64,000 nt of DNA from Anaerotruncus colihominis (GCF_010206195.1 NZ_VIQT01000009.1:349747-413746), one strand, 5' to 3'. Shown: positions 24,498-34,504, numbered from the stretch's first letter. Notes: a model not told the origin generated them from the letters alone. Made by a program: numbers and translations.

Positions 24498-25334
24498 TCA
24501 ATCCTGTCTGTTTTTGGAAAGCTGAAAAATACGTTTTAACGCCGTCTGTTCAGTTACGCACGTCCCAAGCGGATTTGGCTTTGGTGAAAACGCGCCATGG
24601 AAGTCGGTTCCGCCTGTCATAATCAAATCATAGCGGGAAGCAGCCTGCTCGATCGCCGGAATGTCCACAGCCTTTACCCGTGGGTGGTACCGTTCAACGC
24701 CGTCGATCACACCCTCCCGCGCCAGCTCCGCCATCAGTTCAACTGAATCATAGACGGATGGATGTGCCAACACACAGATGCCGCCTGCGCTTTTGATTAA
24801 AGCGGCGGCCTCCCGTACCTCGGGATAAGAAAACGGCGTATAACAACTTCCATGCGAGCTAAGAAGCTCATCAAACAGGTCTCCATAAGCTGTATTCGCA
24901 TATCCAAGATCTGTAAGAGCACTCATAATATGGACATGGTGCAGCGTCGAAGATCCCTGTGCATAACGCAGAATATGCTCCTCTGTCACCGGGAACAGCC
25001 GCATGACCTTATGCATGCTCTCATGCATCGCCTTATTACGGTTCTCACGCGTATGCTTCATAAGTCCTTCCAGGCGATCCGGATTTTTCGGCAGATAGCA
25101 CAGCAGATGGACTTTGCGTTTGCGGACAAAATCCCAGGCTGACAATTCCGCTCCTGCGATCACACCAATCCCGCACCGACGGCCAAGCTGTTCAGCCCGG
25201 CTGACGCCGGCCATCGTGTCGTGATCTGTTATCGCTACAAAATCAAGTCCGCCGCGTTTTGCATACAGCACCACATCATCGATTCCTGTGGAACCGTCGG
25301 AAACACGCGTATGACAGTGCAGATCGCCGATCAT
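24498..25334 (-). CDS. PHP-domain phosphoesterase
   Basis: 278 residues. Metal-binding residues of the PHP fold are present: DLHCHTRVSDGS at the start, AITDHDTMAG, AGAELSAW, CVLAHPSVYD and GGTDFHGAFSP. This matches the family of stand-alone PHP phosphoesterases (3',5'-nucleoside bisphosphate phosphatase type). GGAGGG lies upstream of the ATG. It is divergent from the dnaD gene, with a repeat array in between. Confidence 0.85.
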   Translation of the reverse strand: MIGDLHCHTRVSDGSTGIDDVVLYAKRGGLDFVAITDHDTMAGVSRAEQLGRRCGIGVIAGAELSAWDFVRKRKVHLLCYLPKNPDRLEGLMKHTRENRNKAMHESMHKVMRLFPVTEEHILRYAQGSSTLHHVHIMSALTDLGYANTAYGDLFDELLSSHGSCYTPFSYPEVREAAALIKSAGGICVLAHPSVYDSVELMAELAREGVIDGVERYHPRVKAVDIPAIEQAASRYDLIMTGGTDFHGAFSPKPNPLGTCVTEQTALKRIFQLSKNRQD

Positions 25335-25481
25335 ATTCCCGCTTCCCTCCTATATAACGATTTATGTTCATTATACACCGCAGCACAGAGGCTGTGCAAC
25401 TTAAAATTCAGGAAATCCCAATCCAGTATCTGTTCTTCTTCCTTTCATCTCTGCACCGGCACTTTAAAAAAACAGGGCATT

Positions 25482-25740
25482 GTGCTATAATAACCGCAGA
25501 GCGGTTATTATACGTTTTATGGCCAGGGCGATACGCGGGCGTGGCCTGCTTCCGCCCCGATGGCCAATTATACCATGCCGCTTTGCGGACATGCTATAAT
25601 AACCGCAGAGCGGTTATTATACCGGGTTATGCCCAACGGCTCGCCGCTTATGCGGCAATCGCCTTTTGATGGGCAATTATACCATGCCGCTTTGCGGACA
25701 TGCTATAATATGCGCAGGGTAAATGGCAAACACTGCCGAC
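25482..25740 (+). repeat. Diverged array of the 109-bp repeat family
   Basis: Three unit starts at 25482, 25591 and 25700, 109 bp apart. The first is close to the 21-kb units. The second keeps the end palindromes but has an unrelated middle. The third begins TGCTATAATATGCGCAGG and is like the solo copies near 35.85 and 56.57 kb. TGCTATAAT fits an extended -10. It fills most of the gap between the PHP gene and dnaD. Confidence 0.9.
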
Positions 25741-25773
25741 CCTATGGCTGATATCATTTGATCGGGAGGTTCT

Positions 25774-26808
25774 ATGTCTTATACGATTGGCTCCGGTATT
25801 TGGTCGTCGGTTTTTGCCGTGCCAGCCACTGTTGTGGACGAGCATATCAAAATGTGCTCGCCGTTGTCTTTAAAAATATTGCTTCTGATGCTGCGCCATC
25901 CTGAACATCCGGCTGATATTCAGTGGCTCTCCAGCCGGCTATGCATTTCTGCGCCTGATATCGCAGATGCGCTTAACTATTGGGTCGGCGCCGGAATTGT
26001 ACAATTGAGCGATTCGCCGGCCGTGGAACAGGCTGCCGCTCTGCCGGTGCAGACAGAAGTTCCTTCATCAGCGCCGAACGCCGCCGGACCCGCCCTATCC
26101 GTACAGACGCAGGCCGGCGAAAACGGACAGCGGATCGTGACGATTGCCGCACGTCCCAAGATTGCTCGTGACGATGTATCTGAAATGGCCAAAAACGATG
26201 ATTCTATCGCACAGCTTTTGACCCTCTCCCAAGAGATTTTAGGTGCGCCGCTTACGCCTGTCGAGAGTGAAATTCTCACCGCGCTGCACAGCTATTACGG
26301 ATTGGCGACCGACTCTGTTCTAATGCTGCTGCAATACTGTGTTTCCACAGGCCACAAAAGTATGCATTATGTTGAAAAAACAGCCGCCGCGTGGCTTGAA
26401 AAAGGCATCTCCAACTATGACCAGATTGAGCAGGAAATACTCCGCCTCACCCGCAACAATGAACAGGAAAAAAAGGTCATACAGGCGTTTGGTATCTATA
26501 ACCGCGGCCTGACATCCAAGGAGCGTACATACATTGAGCAATGGTTCTCACTTGGGATTGACGAAAAATTGATCGCGCTTGCCTGCGAACGGACGCTTGA
26601 AAATACTGGAAAAGTTTCCTTTGCCTACGCCGACAAAATTCTCGCCGCCTGGAAGTCGAAAGGAATTTCAACCGTCCGTGAAGCCGCCGATGACAGCGCC
26701 GCTGCCAAGCGCACCGCGCCGCAAAACCGTTCAGCGCAAACCGGAAGGGATTCCTCGATCGATATGGATAAAATCCGCGCGATGCTTCATCGTCAGTTGG
26801 ACGACTGA
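25774..26808 (+). CDS. dnaD: DnaD-domain primosomal protein
   Basis: 344 residues. An N-terminal winged-helix-like domain (LSLKILLLMLRHPEHPADIQWLSSRL), a linker, then two DnaD/DnaB2-type helical domains (around 145-220 and 235-300), the second ending in the family's YAD/KILAAWKSKGI motif. Works with the helicase loader in primosome assembly. CGGGAGG precedes the ATG. The dnaC gene follows after 25 bases, supporting the role. Confidence 0.88.
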   Translation: MSYTIGSGIWSSVFAVPATVVDEHIKMCSPLSLKILLLMLRHPEHPADIQWLSSRLCISAPDIADALNYWVGAGIVQLSDSPAVEQAAALPVQTEVPSSAPNAAGPALSVQTQAGENGQRIVTIAARPKIARDDVSEMAKNDDSIAQLLTLSQEILGAPLTPVESEILTALHSYYGLATDSVLMLLQYCVSTGHKSMHYVEKTAAAWLEKGISNYDQIEQEILRLTRNNEQEKKVIQAFGIYNRGLTSKERTYIEQWFSLGIDEKLIALACERTLENTGKVSFAYADKILAAWKSKGISTVREAADDSAAAKRTAPQNRSAQTGRDSSIDMDKIRAMLHRQLDD

Positions 26809-26833
26809 CCTGTTAAAGGAGATGGGCTGTACT

Positions 26834-27829
26834 GTGGGATATTCAAAAGAAATCTGGCGCAAGGCGCTGCAAACGCTTGATGCGTCGCGCGCGCGCGCGC
26901 AGAATGAAGCGGATGCGCGGCGTGCGGATCTATACGACGCCATGCCACGGTTGCGCAATATTGACCGCGAGCTTGCCATGACGGGCCTTGACGCCGCGAA
27001 GGCGGCGATCAGCGGCGGCGAACAGGCGCCCGTTCTGATTAAGCGTCTGCGCGCTGAAAACGAAACTTTACAGGCGGAACGGGCACAGCTTTTGGCGCAG
27101 GCAGGTTTACCTGATGACTTTCTCAAAATTCATTATGCCTGCCCCATATGCCGCGATACAGGCTATGTCGGCCAAAAGCAATGCGTCTGCCTGACTCGTC
27201 TGCTCCGCAAAATGGCATATCAATCCTTGAGCGATGCGTGCGGAATCGACGGCTGCCGCTTTGAAACGTTCCGTCTCGATTATTATCCCGCCGCCCCATG
27301 CGGCCCATACAAGATTGCAGCGCGTCGGGCAATGGAAAAAATCTTTTCCTTCTGTAAAGCCTATGCGGACGGCTTCACCACGCAAAGCGAAAGCCTGCTG
27401 TTTTGTGGCGGAACGGGACTTGGAAAAACACATCTGTCTCTTTCCATCGCGTTTGAGGTGATTGAAAAGGGGTTTGGCGTCGTTTATACAACGTCACAAA
27501 GCCTGCTTGACAAGCTCCAGACACAGCAATTTTCACGCGTTTCCGCCGATGCTTTGGATTATCAGGCGCTTGCGCTCGAGTGTGATTTACTTGTCATCGA
27601 CGACCTGGGCGCGGAATTTTCGACCGCTTTCACCGTCGCTGCGCTGTATAATTTAATCAATGCGCGCATCATAGAACGCCGCCCGACGATCATCAGTACA
27701 AACTTTGATGAAACCGTTCTGCGCGAGCGTTACGGCGACCGGATCCTTTCACGCCTGTTGTGTACCTATCGGCCGCTTCAGTTCTGCGGCGAGGATATCC
27801 GGATGCTCAAGCGTTACGCACAGCAATAA
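26834..27829 (+). CDS. dnaC: DnaC-type replicative helicase loader
   Basis: About 331 residues. N-terminal helical region with a cysteine cluster (CPICRDTGYVGQKQCVC), then a AAA+ ATPase: Walker A GGTGLGKTH, Walker B LLVIDDLGAEF, and a sensor region PTIISTNFDE. Loads the replicative helicase onto DNA. GTG at 26834 is preferred because AAAGGAG lies 12 bases upstream; ATG at 26822 is alternative. Earlier in-frame Met codons overlap dnaD out of frame and are spurious. Ends at the terminator 27836. Confidence 0.9.
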   Translation: MGYSKEIWRKALQTLDASRARAQNEADARRADLYDAMPRLRNIDRELAMTGLDAAKAAISGGEQAPVLIKRLRAENETLQAERAQLLAQAGLPDDFLKIHYACPICRDTGYVGQKQCVCLTRLLRKMAYQSLSDACGIDGCRFETFRLDYYPAAPCGPYKIAARRAMEKIFSFCKAYADGFTTQSESLLFCGGTGLGKTHLSLSIAFEVIEKGFGVVYTTSQSLLDKLQTQQFSRVSADALDYQALALECDLLVIDDLGAEFSTAFTVAALYNLINARIIERRPTIISTNFDETVLRERYGDRILSRLLCTYRPLQFCGEDIRMLKRYAQQ

Positions 27830-27835
27830 GAGAAA

Positions 27836-27873
27836 AAATAACCGCGCATCCTGTTAAGGATACGCGGTTATTT
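27836..27873. terminator. Terminator after dnaC
   Basis: AAATAACCGCG pairs with CGCGGTTATTT with an inner ATCC/GGAT stem, between convergent genes. Confidence 0.75.
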
Positions 27874-27885
27874 CTTCTTTCGTAT

Positions 27886-28701
27886 CTATTTCAACTGATT
27901 TTTTAAATAATTCATATAGCTGACAAAATGCGCGAATACAATGCCTGGCTCCTGCAGGTCAGGGCACCAGCGCTTGAGCCACTCAAGAGAGATAAATCCG
28001 GTATATCCATTTTCATCAAGCAGCTTGAGCGCATCAAAAACCGGCACGTCGCCATACCCCATCATACGGTACTGAATCTTTCCGTTCTGCATTACAGAGT
28101 CTTTGACATGCATATAGCGCACCCATGGACCGATATTTTGATAAGTCTGCGCAGGCGTTTCGCCAAAAAACCGGTATGGATGATGCAAATCCCACAGAAC
28201 GCCGCCGGCCGCAGGATCGACATCCTGCATAAATGTCCGCATAACCGCGGAATCCGCAAGTTTGCCGCTTGTCTCAATCAGTACAGAAACACCAGAACCC
28301 TTTGCATAGGCGCAAAGCTGCATATAGAGCGTTTTTACCTGTCCGATATCCTCCTGCTCTGTTGGAGCAGCGTCAGGCGTAACAATAACGCGCACATACG
28401 GACATGACAGCGTCTTGGCAAGGTCTATATATGCTTTCGCCTCCTCCACATAACGCTCATAATCCTCTGTGAAACCGAGACATGCGCCTGATGTCAGCAT
28501 TGGGATACTCATACCGGCTTTCTCCAGCCGTGCCCGTGTAGCATCGATGCGGTCACGGCCAAATACGCGGATAGCCGGTGCAAACATCTCGTTTTCAACG
28601 CCGCGCACCTCGATGCCGTCAAGACCCAGATCCTTTGCAGTTGCAAAAATTTCATCCCACGACCAGCCGGGACAGCCCAAGGTCGAAAATGCAGTTTTCA
28701 T
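27886..28701 (-). CDS. Sugar phosphate isomerase/epimerase (TIM barrel)
   Basis: 271 residues of the xylose-isomerase-like TIM-barrel superfamily. Metal ligands are visible: LIETSGKL (Glu), LWDLHHPYRF (Asp, His), YMHVKDS (His) and FISLEWLKRW (Glu). Substrate unknown. Possibly sugar or inositol metabolism, but it has no sugar-operon neighbours here. It follows the kinase-like gene on the same strand by 47 bases. Confidence 0.82.
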   Translation of the reverse strand: MKTAFSTLGCPGWSWDEIFATAKDLGLDGIEVRGVENEMFAPAIRVFGRDRIDATRARLEKAGMSIPMLTSGACLGFTEDYERYVEEAKAYIDLAKTLSCPYVRVIVTPDAAPTEQEDIGQVKTLYMQLCAYAKGSGVSVLIETSGKLADSAVMRTFMQDVDPAAGGVLWDLHHPYRFFGETPAQTYQNIGPWVRYMHVKDSVMQNGKIQYRMMGYGDVPVFDALKLLDENGYTGFISLEWLKRWCPDLQEPGIVFAHFVSYMNYLKNQLK

Positions 28702-28748
28702 ATCAAAACTCCGTTCCGCCGCTTCGGCGCTTATTCACAGGCGTATAG

Positions 28749-30722
28749 TCAGTCGATGATCTCGACCCATGCCCCATCCTCATTGTAAAAACCGTTCTCG
28801 CTCTTTGGTCTGAGCTTGCGGGAACTCGTATCGTCACTCGGTTTGCGTGATGATGAAGCGCGTGATGATGAAAGCTCCTTATCATCACGTTCATCCCGGC
28901 TGCTGCGCGACTCGGTAATCTTTTTGATATAGACGAATACCGTATCGTTTTCCTTGTCAATCTTGGATCCGGGCGCCGGATCCGTGCTGACAACTGTGTT
29001 TGGCTCGTAATCCTCACTGTATGCTTTTTCGATTACCTGATATTTGATCTCCATTTCACTCAACTGCTTGAGCAAATCCTCAACGCGCATTCCAACTGCA
29101 TCCTCTGGAATTTCCATCTTTTCCGGTCCCTTGGAGACATACAGCGTAATCATCCCACGATTTGGCATTTTTGTGCCTTCCACCGGCTGCTGATCACAAA
29201 CCACGCCGGCTTCGTAAACATCATCATATTTCTCCTGATATGTAAATTCATATCTGCTGTTAAGCTGCTCATTCGATTTAACAGAATCGACATTCGCTCC
29301 AACGAAACGCGGTACCGTGTCATCGGCCGTATCGCCCTGTGAAAAGTCAACGCCCTCCTGAGCGGCAGGAGAAGAAACTTCACTTGCTGCCCTGCTGGCG
29401 GCGGGCGACAGCAAGTCTTCAAGATAGGTTGTCGCAAACCAATACAGAGCACCGCCCAACAAAGCCGTAGCAATCAGGGCAGATAAAAACAGCATCAGCA
29501 CCGGATGTGATTTTTTCACTTTTCTTTTGCCGCCTTTCCCACTCTTTTTTCCAGCATGGGCCGGACGCTCCCAGCCATCATCCGACGGCAGAAGCAAGTC
29601 GCCGCCATCCTCCTCGGGCGGCTGCATAGCAGGCGTATACAACGGAATCTCACGCTGCGTGTGTTGCGCCGCCTGCATAGATTCCTGCGCCGCGGCTGAT
29701 TGCTCGGCAGGCTCATACGGCTGCCTTTTGGGCGCAGCCGTATAAATCGCAGTATTCGACGCTTCATTTGACAAAAAGCTTGCAATCATCGCCTCCACAG
29801 TGGGGGTGCGTTCATCAACCTCCACCGCAAGCGCATGATTGGCCGCTGCGATCACTGTTTCCGTCAAATCCCCACCGGCTATGCCCGCGTCAAGCAAATC
29901 GTCGCCATAAACACGATCGAGCGCGGCCGGAGGGTCCCCGCCGGTCACGGCGCGATATGTAAGCGCGCCAAGCGCATAAACATCGGTCCAAGTGCCCTGC
30001 CAGCTATTGAGTGAATACTGCTCCGGCGCGGAATAACCGTCAAAGAGCTGCGCTTTCAGTTCACTTTTATTTGTCCGGGCCGCCGCGATTGTAAAGCAAG
30101 TGAGCCACAGCGCGCCTGTCTGATCAAGATGAATGGTGCGCGGAGAAAGGCCGCGGTGGATCAGTCCGGCCTTATGGACATTCTCAACGGTGTGAAACAG
30201 CGGCATGAGCAGTTTTTTAGTATGGCGCCACGAAAGCTTGCCGCCGCTTCTCTCCAAAAAAGACTCCAGCGAAATTGTCTTGATGTAGCGATAAACAGCA
30301 TAGACTGTGTTATAATCCCTGACAATATCAAGAACAGGCAAAACCTTTTCATGCTGTCCAAGCGTGCGCAGCGTCGAACTCAGATCCTCAAAATCAGCCA
30401 TCAGCGCCTTGTACTGCGCTTCGGCGCTCGCAAGCGGCTGCACCGCAAGCGTCACGCGATCCCGGCGGATGATGTTGGACGGCGCATATTCACGGAGCCA
30501 AACGCGCATATCCTCCTTGCGGTCATAGCCGACATACCAAGCGCCTTCCGGATCGCTGGCGACCAGCGCGCCGACAAGGTAACGCTCCACGATCACTGTA
30601 CGGGGCGGCAAAAAATCGATATTGACCGGCGAATCCGGGTCAAAACCGCATACGCTGCATTTTCCACCTTCAAATTTTGGTGTCATGCAGCCCATGCAAA
30701 GGTTCTGTTCATTAACGGGCAT
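28749..30722 (-). CDS. PASTA-domain pseudokinase with zinc ribbon
   Basis: 657 residues. N-terminal CMGC and CSVCG pairs (zinc ribbon, about 9-26); a Ser/Thr-kinase-like domain (about 45-320); an acidic linker; a basic juxtamembrane stretch and one TM segment (VLMLFLSALIATALLGGAL); then two PASTA repeats and a Ser/Arg-rich tail. The catalytic motifs are lost: the usual ATP-binding Lys position reads VWLREYAP, HRD is HRGLSPRT, and DFG is replaced by CFTIAA. So it should bind cell-wall fragments outside and signal by scaffolding rather than phosphorylation. The start follows TTGGAG. Confidence 0.85.
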   Translation of the reverse strand: MPVNEQNLCMGCMTPKFEGGKCSVCGFDPDSPVNIDFLPPRTVIVERYLVGALVASDPEGAWYVGYDRKEDMRVWLREYAPSNIIRRDRVTLAVQPLASAEAQYKALMADFEDLSSTLRTLGQHEKVLPVLDIVRDYNTVYAVYRYIKTISLESFLERSGGKLSWRHTKKLLMPLFHTVENVHKAGLIHRGLSPRTIHLDQTGALWLTCFTIAAARTNKSELKAQLFDGYSAPEQYSLNSWQGTWTDVYALGALTYRAVTGGDPPAALDRVYGDDLLDAGIAGGDLTETVIAAANHALAVEVDERTPTVEAMIASFLSNEASNTAIYTAAPKRQPYEPAEQSAAAQESMQAAQHTQREIPLYTPAMQPPEEDGGDLLLPSDDGWERPAHAGKKSGKGGKRKVKKSHPVLMLFLSALIATALLGGALYWFATTYLEDLLSPAASRAASEVSSPAAQEGVDFSQGDTADDTVPRFVGANVDSVKSNEQLNSRYEFTYQEKYDDVYEAGVVCDQQPVEGTKMPNRGMITLYVSKGPEKMEIPEDAVGMRVEDLLKQLSEMEIKYQVIEKAYSEDYEPNTVVSTDPAPGSKIDKENDTVFVYIKKITESRSSRDERDDKELSSSRASSSRKPSDDTSSRKLRPKSENGFYNEDGAWVEIID

Positions 30723-30772
30723 CTGATTCTATCACTCCAATCGGGAAACATGGGGCCTTGCCCCGCCAGACA

Positions 30773-32443
30773 TTACGCGGTTTCAATCGCTGCGTCGTCA
30801 TGAAGGCCGAACTTTTCAATCCCCATTTCACGCAGCTTATATTTTTGTATTTTACCGCTGGCGGTCATCGGGAACTGTTCCATGAACAGCACGTATTTCG
30901 GCACCTTATGACGCGCCATATTGGCGCGCACAGCGTCTTTAATCTCATTTTCATCAAGCCCGTCCTCCCACGCGCGCGGAATGATGCAGGCCATAATTTC
31001 CTCCCCGTACTGCTCGCTCGGCACACCGACAACCTGTACATCGCGGACAAGCGGATGTGTATAAAGGAATTCCTCAATCTCTTTTGGATAAATATTTTCT
31101 CCGCCACGGATAATCATGTCTTTAATGCGGCCGGTAATCTTGTAATACCCATTGTTGTCAACCATCGCCAAGTCGCCCGAGTGAAGCCAGCCGTCCGCGT
31201 CGATCGCCTGGCGTGTGGCCTCCTCCATTTTATAGTAGCCGCGCATAACGTTATAGCCGCGCGCGCAGAATTCGCCGGGGGTATAAGGCGGCAAAGTCTC
31301 ACCCGTTTCAGGATCGACAATCTTTGTTTCAACATACGGCATGGCACGCCCAACCGTCGCAACGCGCAGATCAAGGCTGTCATCTGTCGTCGTCATCGTA
31401 CAAGCGGGCGAAGCTTCCGTCTGCCCGTATGTAATCGTGATTTCCCGCATCCCCATCTTATTCACGACAAGCTGCATCACCTTAATCGGACATGGCGAAC
31501 CCGCCATGATCCCTGTACGAAGCCGCGGGAATTTGTAATCATGAAAAGTTGGATGCTCCAACATAGCGATAAACATCGTCGGCACGCCATGCACCGCTGT
31601 GCATTCCTCATTCTGAAGCGCCTTCATGACCTCGGTAGGGCGATATGTTTCAATCGGCACCATCGAGGAAGCATGCGTTAAACAGGCCATCACGGCCAGC
31701 ACAAGACCAAAACAATGAAAAAACGGCACCGGAATACACAGGCGGTCCTCATGTGTAAATTTCATACAATCGCCGATACATTTTCCATTGTTTACAATAT
31801 TGTAATGCGTCAGCATAACGCCCTTCGGGAATCCGGTTGTGCCGGATGTGTACTGCATATTGGTAACATCCTGCGGGTCCACGCTGTCAAAAACAGCGCG
31901 AAACTGGTCATCGGTGATGCCTTCCCCGCGTTTTTCCAGGTCGCTCCAGCCAAACATACCAGCCGGCGTCTCTTTTTTCCCCGCGTAGACGATGTCCTTG
32001 AGAAACGGCAGCATCGGATTCTCATAGGCTCCGGGCGTACAATCCTTCAGGGTGGGACAAAGCTCATTGACAATATCGACATAATTGACATCCTTGAGTC
32101 CGTCGATCAACACAAGCGCCTTTGAATCCGACTGGCGCAGCAGATATTCCAATTCAAACACCTTGTAATTTGTGTTGACCGTGACAAGCACCGCGCCGAT
32201 CTTCGCCGTGGCGAACAGCGTCAACAGCCATTCCGGGACATTTGTGGCCCAAATAGCAACGTGGTCGCCCCTTCCGATGCCAATTGCCAAAAGGCCTTTA
32301 GCGATCCGGTTTACCTCGTCATCGAATTCCCGCCAAGTCCTGTCGTATGGACGATCGATATACTTAATGGCCTGGTCGTTTGGGTAAAGATCAGCAACCT
32401 GTTCCAGTAGCGCGCCAACTGTGATGGATAATAATCCGTTCAA
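30773..32443 (-). CDS. AMP-forming acyl-CoA synthetase
   Basis: 556 residues. Activates a carboxylic acid, probably medium- or long-chain fatty acid, to acyl-AMP and then acyl-CoA. Seen: the AMP-binding core YTSGTTGFPKGVMLTH, TYGQTEASPACTMT, GWLHSGDLAMVDNNGYYKITGR, and the C-terminal catalytic lysine in TASGKIQKYKLREM. Start codon TTG with GAGGGGG upstream. The acyl substrate is not determinable by eye. Stands alone, upstream of the pseudokinase on the same strand with a 50-base gap. Confidence 0.9.
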   Translation of the reverse strand: MNGLLSITVGALLEQVADLYPNDQAIKYIDRPYDRTWREFDDEVNRIAKGLLAIGIGRGDHVAIWATNVPEWLLTLFATAKIGAVLVTVNTNYKVFELEYLLRQSDSKALVLIDGLKDVNYVDIVNELCPTLKDCTPGAYENPMLPFLKDIVYAGKKETPAGMFGWSDLEKRGEGITDDQFRAVFDSVDPQDVTNMQYTSGTTGFPKGVMLTHYNIVNNGKCIGDCMKFTHEDRLCIPVPFFHCFGLVLAVMACLTHASSMVPIETYRPTEVMKALQNEECTAVHGVPTMFIAMLEHPTFHDYKFPRLRTGIMAGSPCPIKVMQLVVNKMGMREITITYGQTEASPACTMTTTDDSLDLRVATVGRAMPYVETKIVDPETGETLPPYTPGEFCARGYNVMRGYYKMEEATRQAIDADGWLHSGDLAMVDNNGYYKITGRIKDMIIRGGENIYPKEIEEFLYTHPLVRDVQVVGVPSEQYGEEIMACIIPRAWEDGLDENEIKDAVRANMARHKVPKYVLFMEQFPMTASGKIQKYKLREMGIEKFGLHDDAAIETA

Positions 32444-32639
32444 CTGATATCCCCCTCATTATGATCCTGCGCCCATAGATTCAGTGCGCGAAAACATGCG
32501 ATTTCTTTCGTCGTCATCCAAAAAATCCCATAAACCATAAAAGTCCAACGACGCAAATCGACAAAATATAGTTCTATTATAAACAGCATGGTTGATTTGT
32601 CAACAATCCACTATGCTTAAGCGCCTATATAAAACCCTT

Positions 32640-34073
32640 TCAGCGCCTTAGATTCTTGAGCGCGCCTGCAATCATCAGCGCCGCGCCGGCTCCGCCCACG
32701 CTTCCATGGTACAGCGTCCGCTCGGGTATGGGCGCTCGCTCGGGAGGTCCTTCACTGAAATTGCGATATACCGTTATTCCCGCGTCTGAGCGATCAGAAG
32801 AATCCGAACGCGGCATGTGATCCGTCTGGAGCGATTCGTATCCGCCAACCAACGGCATCTGCTCATTTGGCTGCACCAGGGACGCAGGTTCTGTATACCA
32901 TAGGTCCGCAGCCTTCGGCGGGCTTGTCGGCAGCGTCGGCTTATTGGAGATGCGTCTTTTGGAGGAACCTCTTCCTGACGATCCGCCTGTTGAGTCTGAC
33001 GGCATATCTTCCGGTCCGGAGCCGCTGCTCTCTGGTTCAGACGAACTGCTCTGAGGTACCGACGAACCGCTCTGGGGTACCGACGAACTGGCAGCCGGCA
33101 TTGAAGAACTGCTTTCTGTCCCCGACGAACTCTCAGATGACCCGGATGAACTGACCAAAGAGCTGGATTGGCTGCTTTGCATCTCCGAAGCGCTGCTGCT
33201 ATCCGGCTCGGACGAGCTGCTGTCCGGCTCAGATGAACTGCTATCCGGCTCGGACGAGCTGCTGTCCGGCTCAGACGAACTGCTATCCAATTCGAAGGAA
33301 CCGCCCGGCTCCAATGCGCCGCCCTCAAATATGACTTTGGACAGAAAGTGCAGATTCGACCGGTCCGTAATGTCGGCGGCGCCTCTGCCTGGAATTTTTG
33401 CGCATTCCACAAACGCTAAACGTACATAAGCAGCCGATGACGGCAGCCCGGCGGAATATGTTTCACGGACAAAAACGCCGGTGCCCTCTTCCAGATATTG
33501 CGACTCGATTTTATCAAGCCTGACATCGTTGATTGGCTGAAAGGACACGCCGTTCGACGATACAAGCACATTCAAGCCATAATAGCAATCTTTACGCAGC
33601 GCACTGCTGTCCTCACGCAGCATCAGGCCGCGGCGTTCGTTGCACAGCGAATAGTTCCTGCCATTTTCTTGTACAAAAACGACATCCTGAAACTGGTCGT
33701 AATAACAGCGGCGTGCCTGTCCAAGCTCCTCATCTGAACGAACGCTCATGCGATAGTAATCATTGGAAGGAACAGCAAACGTGGACTGCGACGAAAAAAG
33801 CTGAATTTGTACACGCTGCGCGCCATCAATCCGGTAGGTGGCCAAAGCTTCCCGGCTATCCACCGTAATGACCGATCGATCGCCGCATCCTGACCAACCA
33901 GAAAACGCAATGAAATCAGAAATATTTCTTGAAAATCCATTGTATTCACGGATATGATCGTTTAGAATATCCGCACAATCATCCCGATAGGAAGCCGCAA
34001 AGACTGGAAGACAAAAACAAATTGCTATGGAAAGCGCCGCCAATATGGCAAAAATACGATACACAGCCCCCAT
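32640..34073 (-). CDS. Secreted Ser-rich surface protein of unknown function
   Basis: 477 residues. A signal peptide (FAILAALSIAICFCLPVFAA), an N-terminal globular domain (about 30-250) with GYxMSVRSDEELGQARRCYY-type regions, a low-complexity linker of SSSEPDSSSSEPD-like repeats, and a C-terminal hydrophobic segment (GGAGAALMIAGALKNLRR). The linker and final TM suggest a wall-spanning protein anchored at its C-terminus. No known domain recognised. The linker repeats are slippage-prone. Confidence 0.7.
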   Translation of the reverse strand: MGAVYRIFAILAALSIAICFCLPVFAASYRDDCADILNDHIREYNGFSRNISDFIAFSGWSGCGDRSVITVDSREALATYRIDGAQRVQIQLFSSQSTFAVPSNDYYRMSVRSDEELGQARRCYYDQFQDVVFVQENGRNYSLCNERRGLMLREDSSALRKDCYYGLNVLVSSNGVSFQPINDVRLDKIESQYLEEGTGVFVRETYSAGLPSSAAYVRLAFVECAKIPGRGAADITDRSNLHFLSKVIFEGGALEPGGSFELDSSSSEPDSSSSEPDSSSSEPDSSSSEPDSSSASEMQSSQSSSLVSSSGSSESSSGTESSSSMPAASSSVPQSGSSVPQSSSSEPESSGSGPEDMPSDSTGGSSGRGSSKRRISNKPTLPTSPPKAADLWYTEPASLVQPNEQMPLVGGYESLQTDHMPRSDSSDRSDAGITVYRNFSEGPPERAPIPERTLYHGSVGGAGAALMIAGALKNLRR

Positions 34074-34187
34074 CTCCCTGGATAAAAATTAAAACAGGAT
34101 GAATATACTGCGCGGACGACGCAATACTATAGAACGGCAGGGTTCCGCAGCCTTTCAAAAACACGCCTCGGCGTGGGCGGCATACCC

Positions 34188-34218
34188 TGTAAGGAAGGGA
34201 GATACTCCCGTCCTTACA
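34188..34218. other. Hairpin in the gap before the small gene
   Basis: GTAAGGAAGGGAG pairs with CTCCCGTCCTTAC (ATA loop, one mismatch). The gap 34074-34300 shows nothing else. Confidence 0.5.
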
Positions 34219-34300
34219 TAATCAGCCTGTTAAAAACTGTTTCTGCACTTCAGACGATAGCATAATTTACTAAAAAAATCAACTTTTAACAAAGTCAAAT

Positions 34301-34504
34301 TCAATCCTTATTCCACAATAATATGTAAAAATCCGGCGCATCCAGGTCCTGCCTCCATGCGCCGGATTTTTTACGTTTATAAGCGCCCGGTTTCAACGGT
34401 GCACGGGTCACAGGGCTGATTGCGCCCCAAGTCCCCCGGCGCGCGGCATGATATGCCCGTTTTGCTTTTTTGCTCATTTTTTCGAGCGGAATCATCCGTT
34501 CCAT
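34301..34504 (-). CDS. Small basic conserved-type protein
   Basis: 67 residues from the ATG at 34504 (GGAGGG upstream). Basic and compact: KKAKRAYHAARRGTWGAISP then VTRAPLKPGAYKRKK. I know of short clostridial proteins with the same R-x-x-W-x-x-x-x-PVTR pattern but no function. Likely nucleic-acid binding by charge. Stand-alone gene. Confidence 0.6.
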   Translation of the reverse strand: MERMIPLEKMSKKAKRAYHAARRGTWGAISPVTRAPLKPGAYKRKKSGAWRQDLDAPDFYILLWNKD

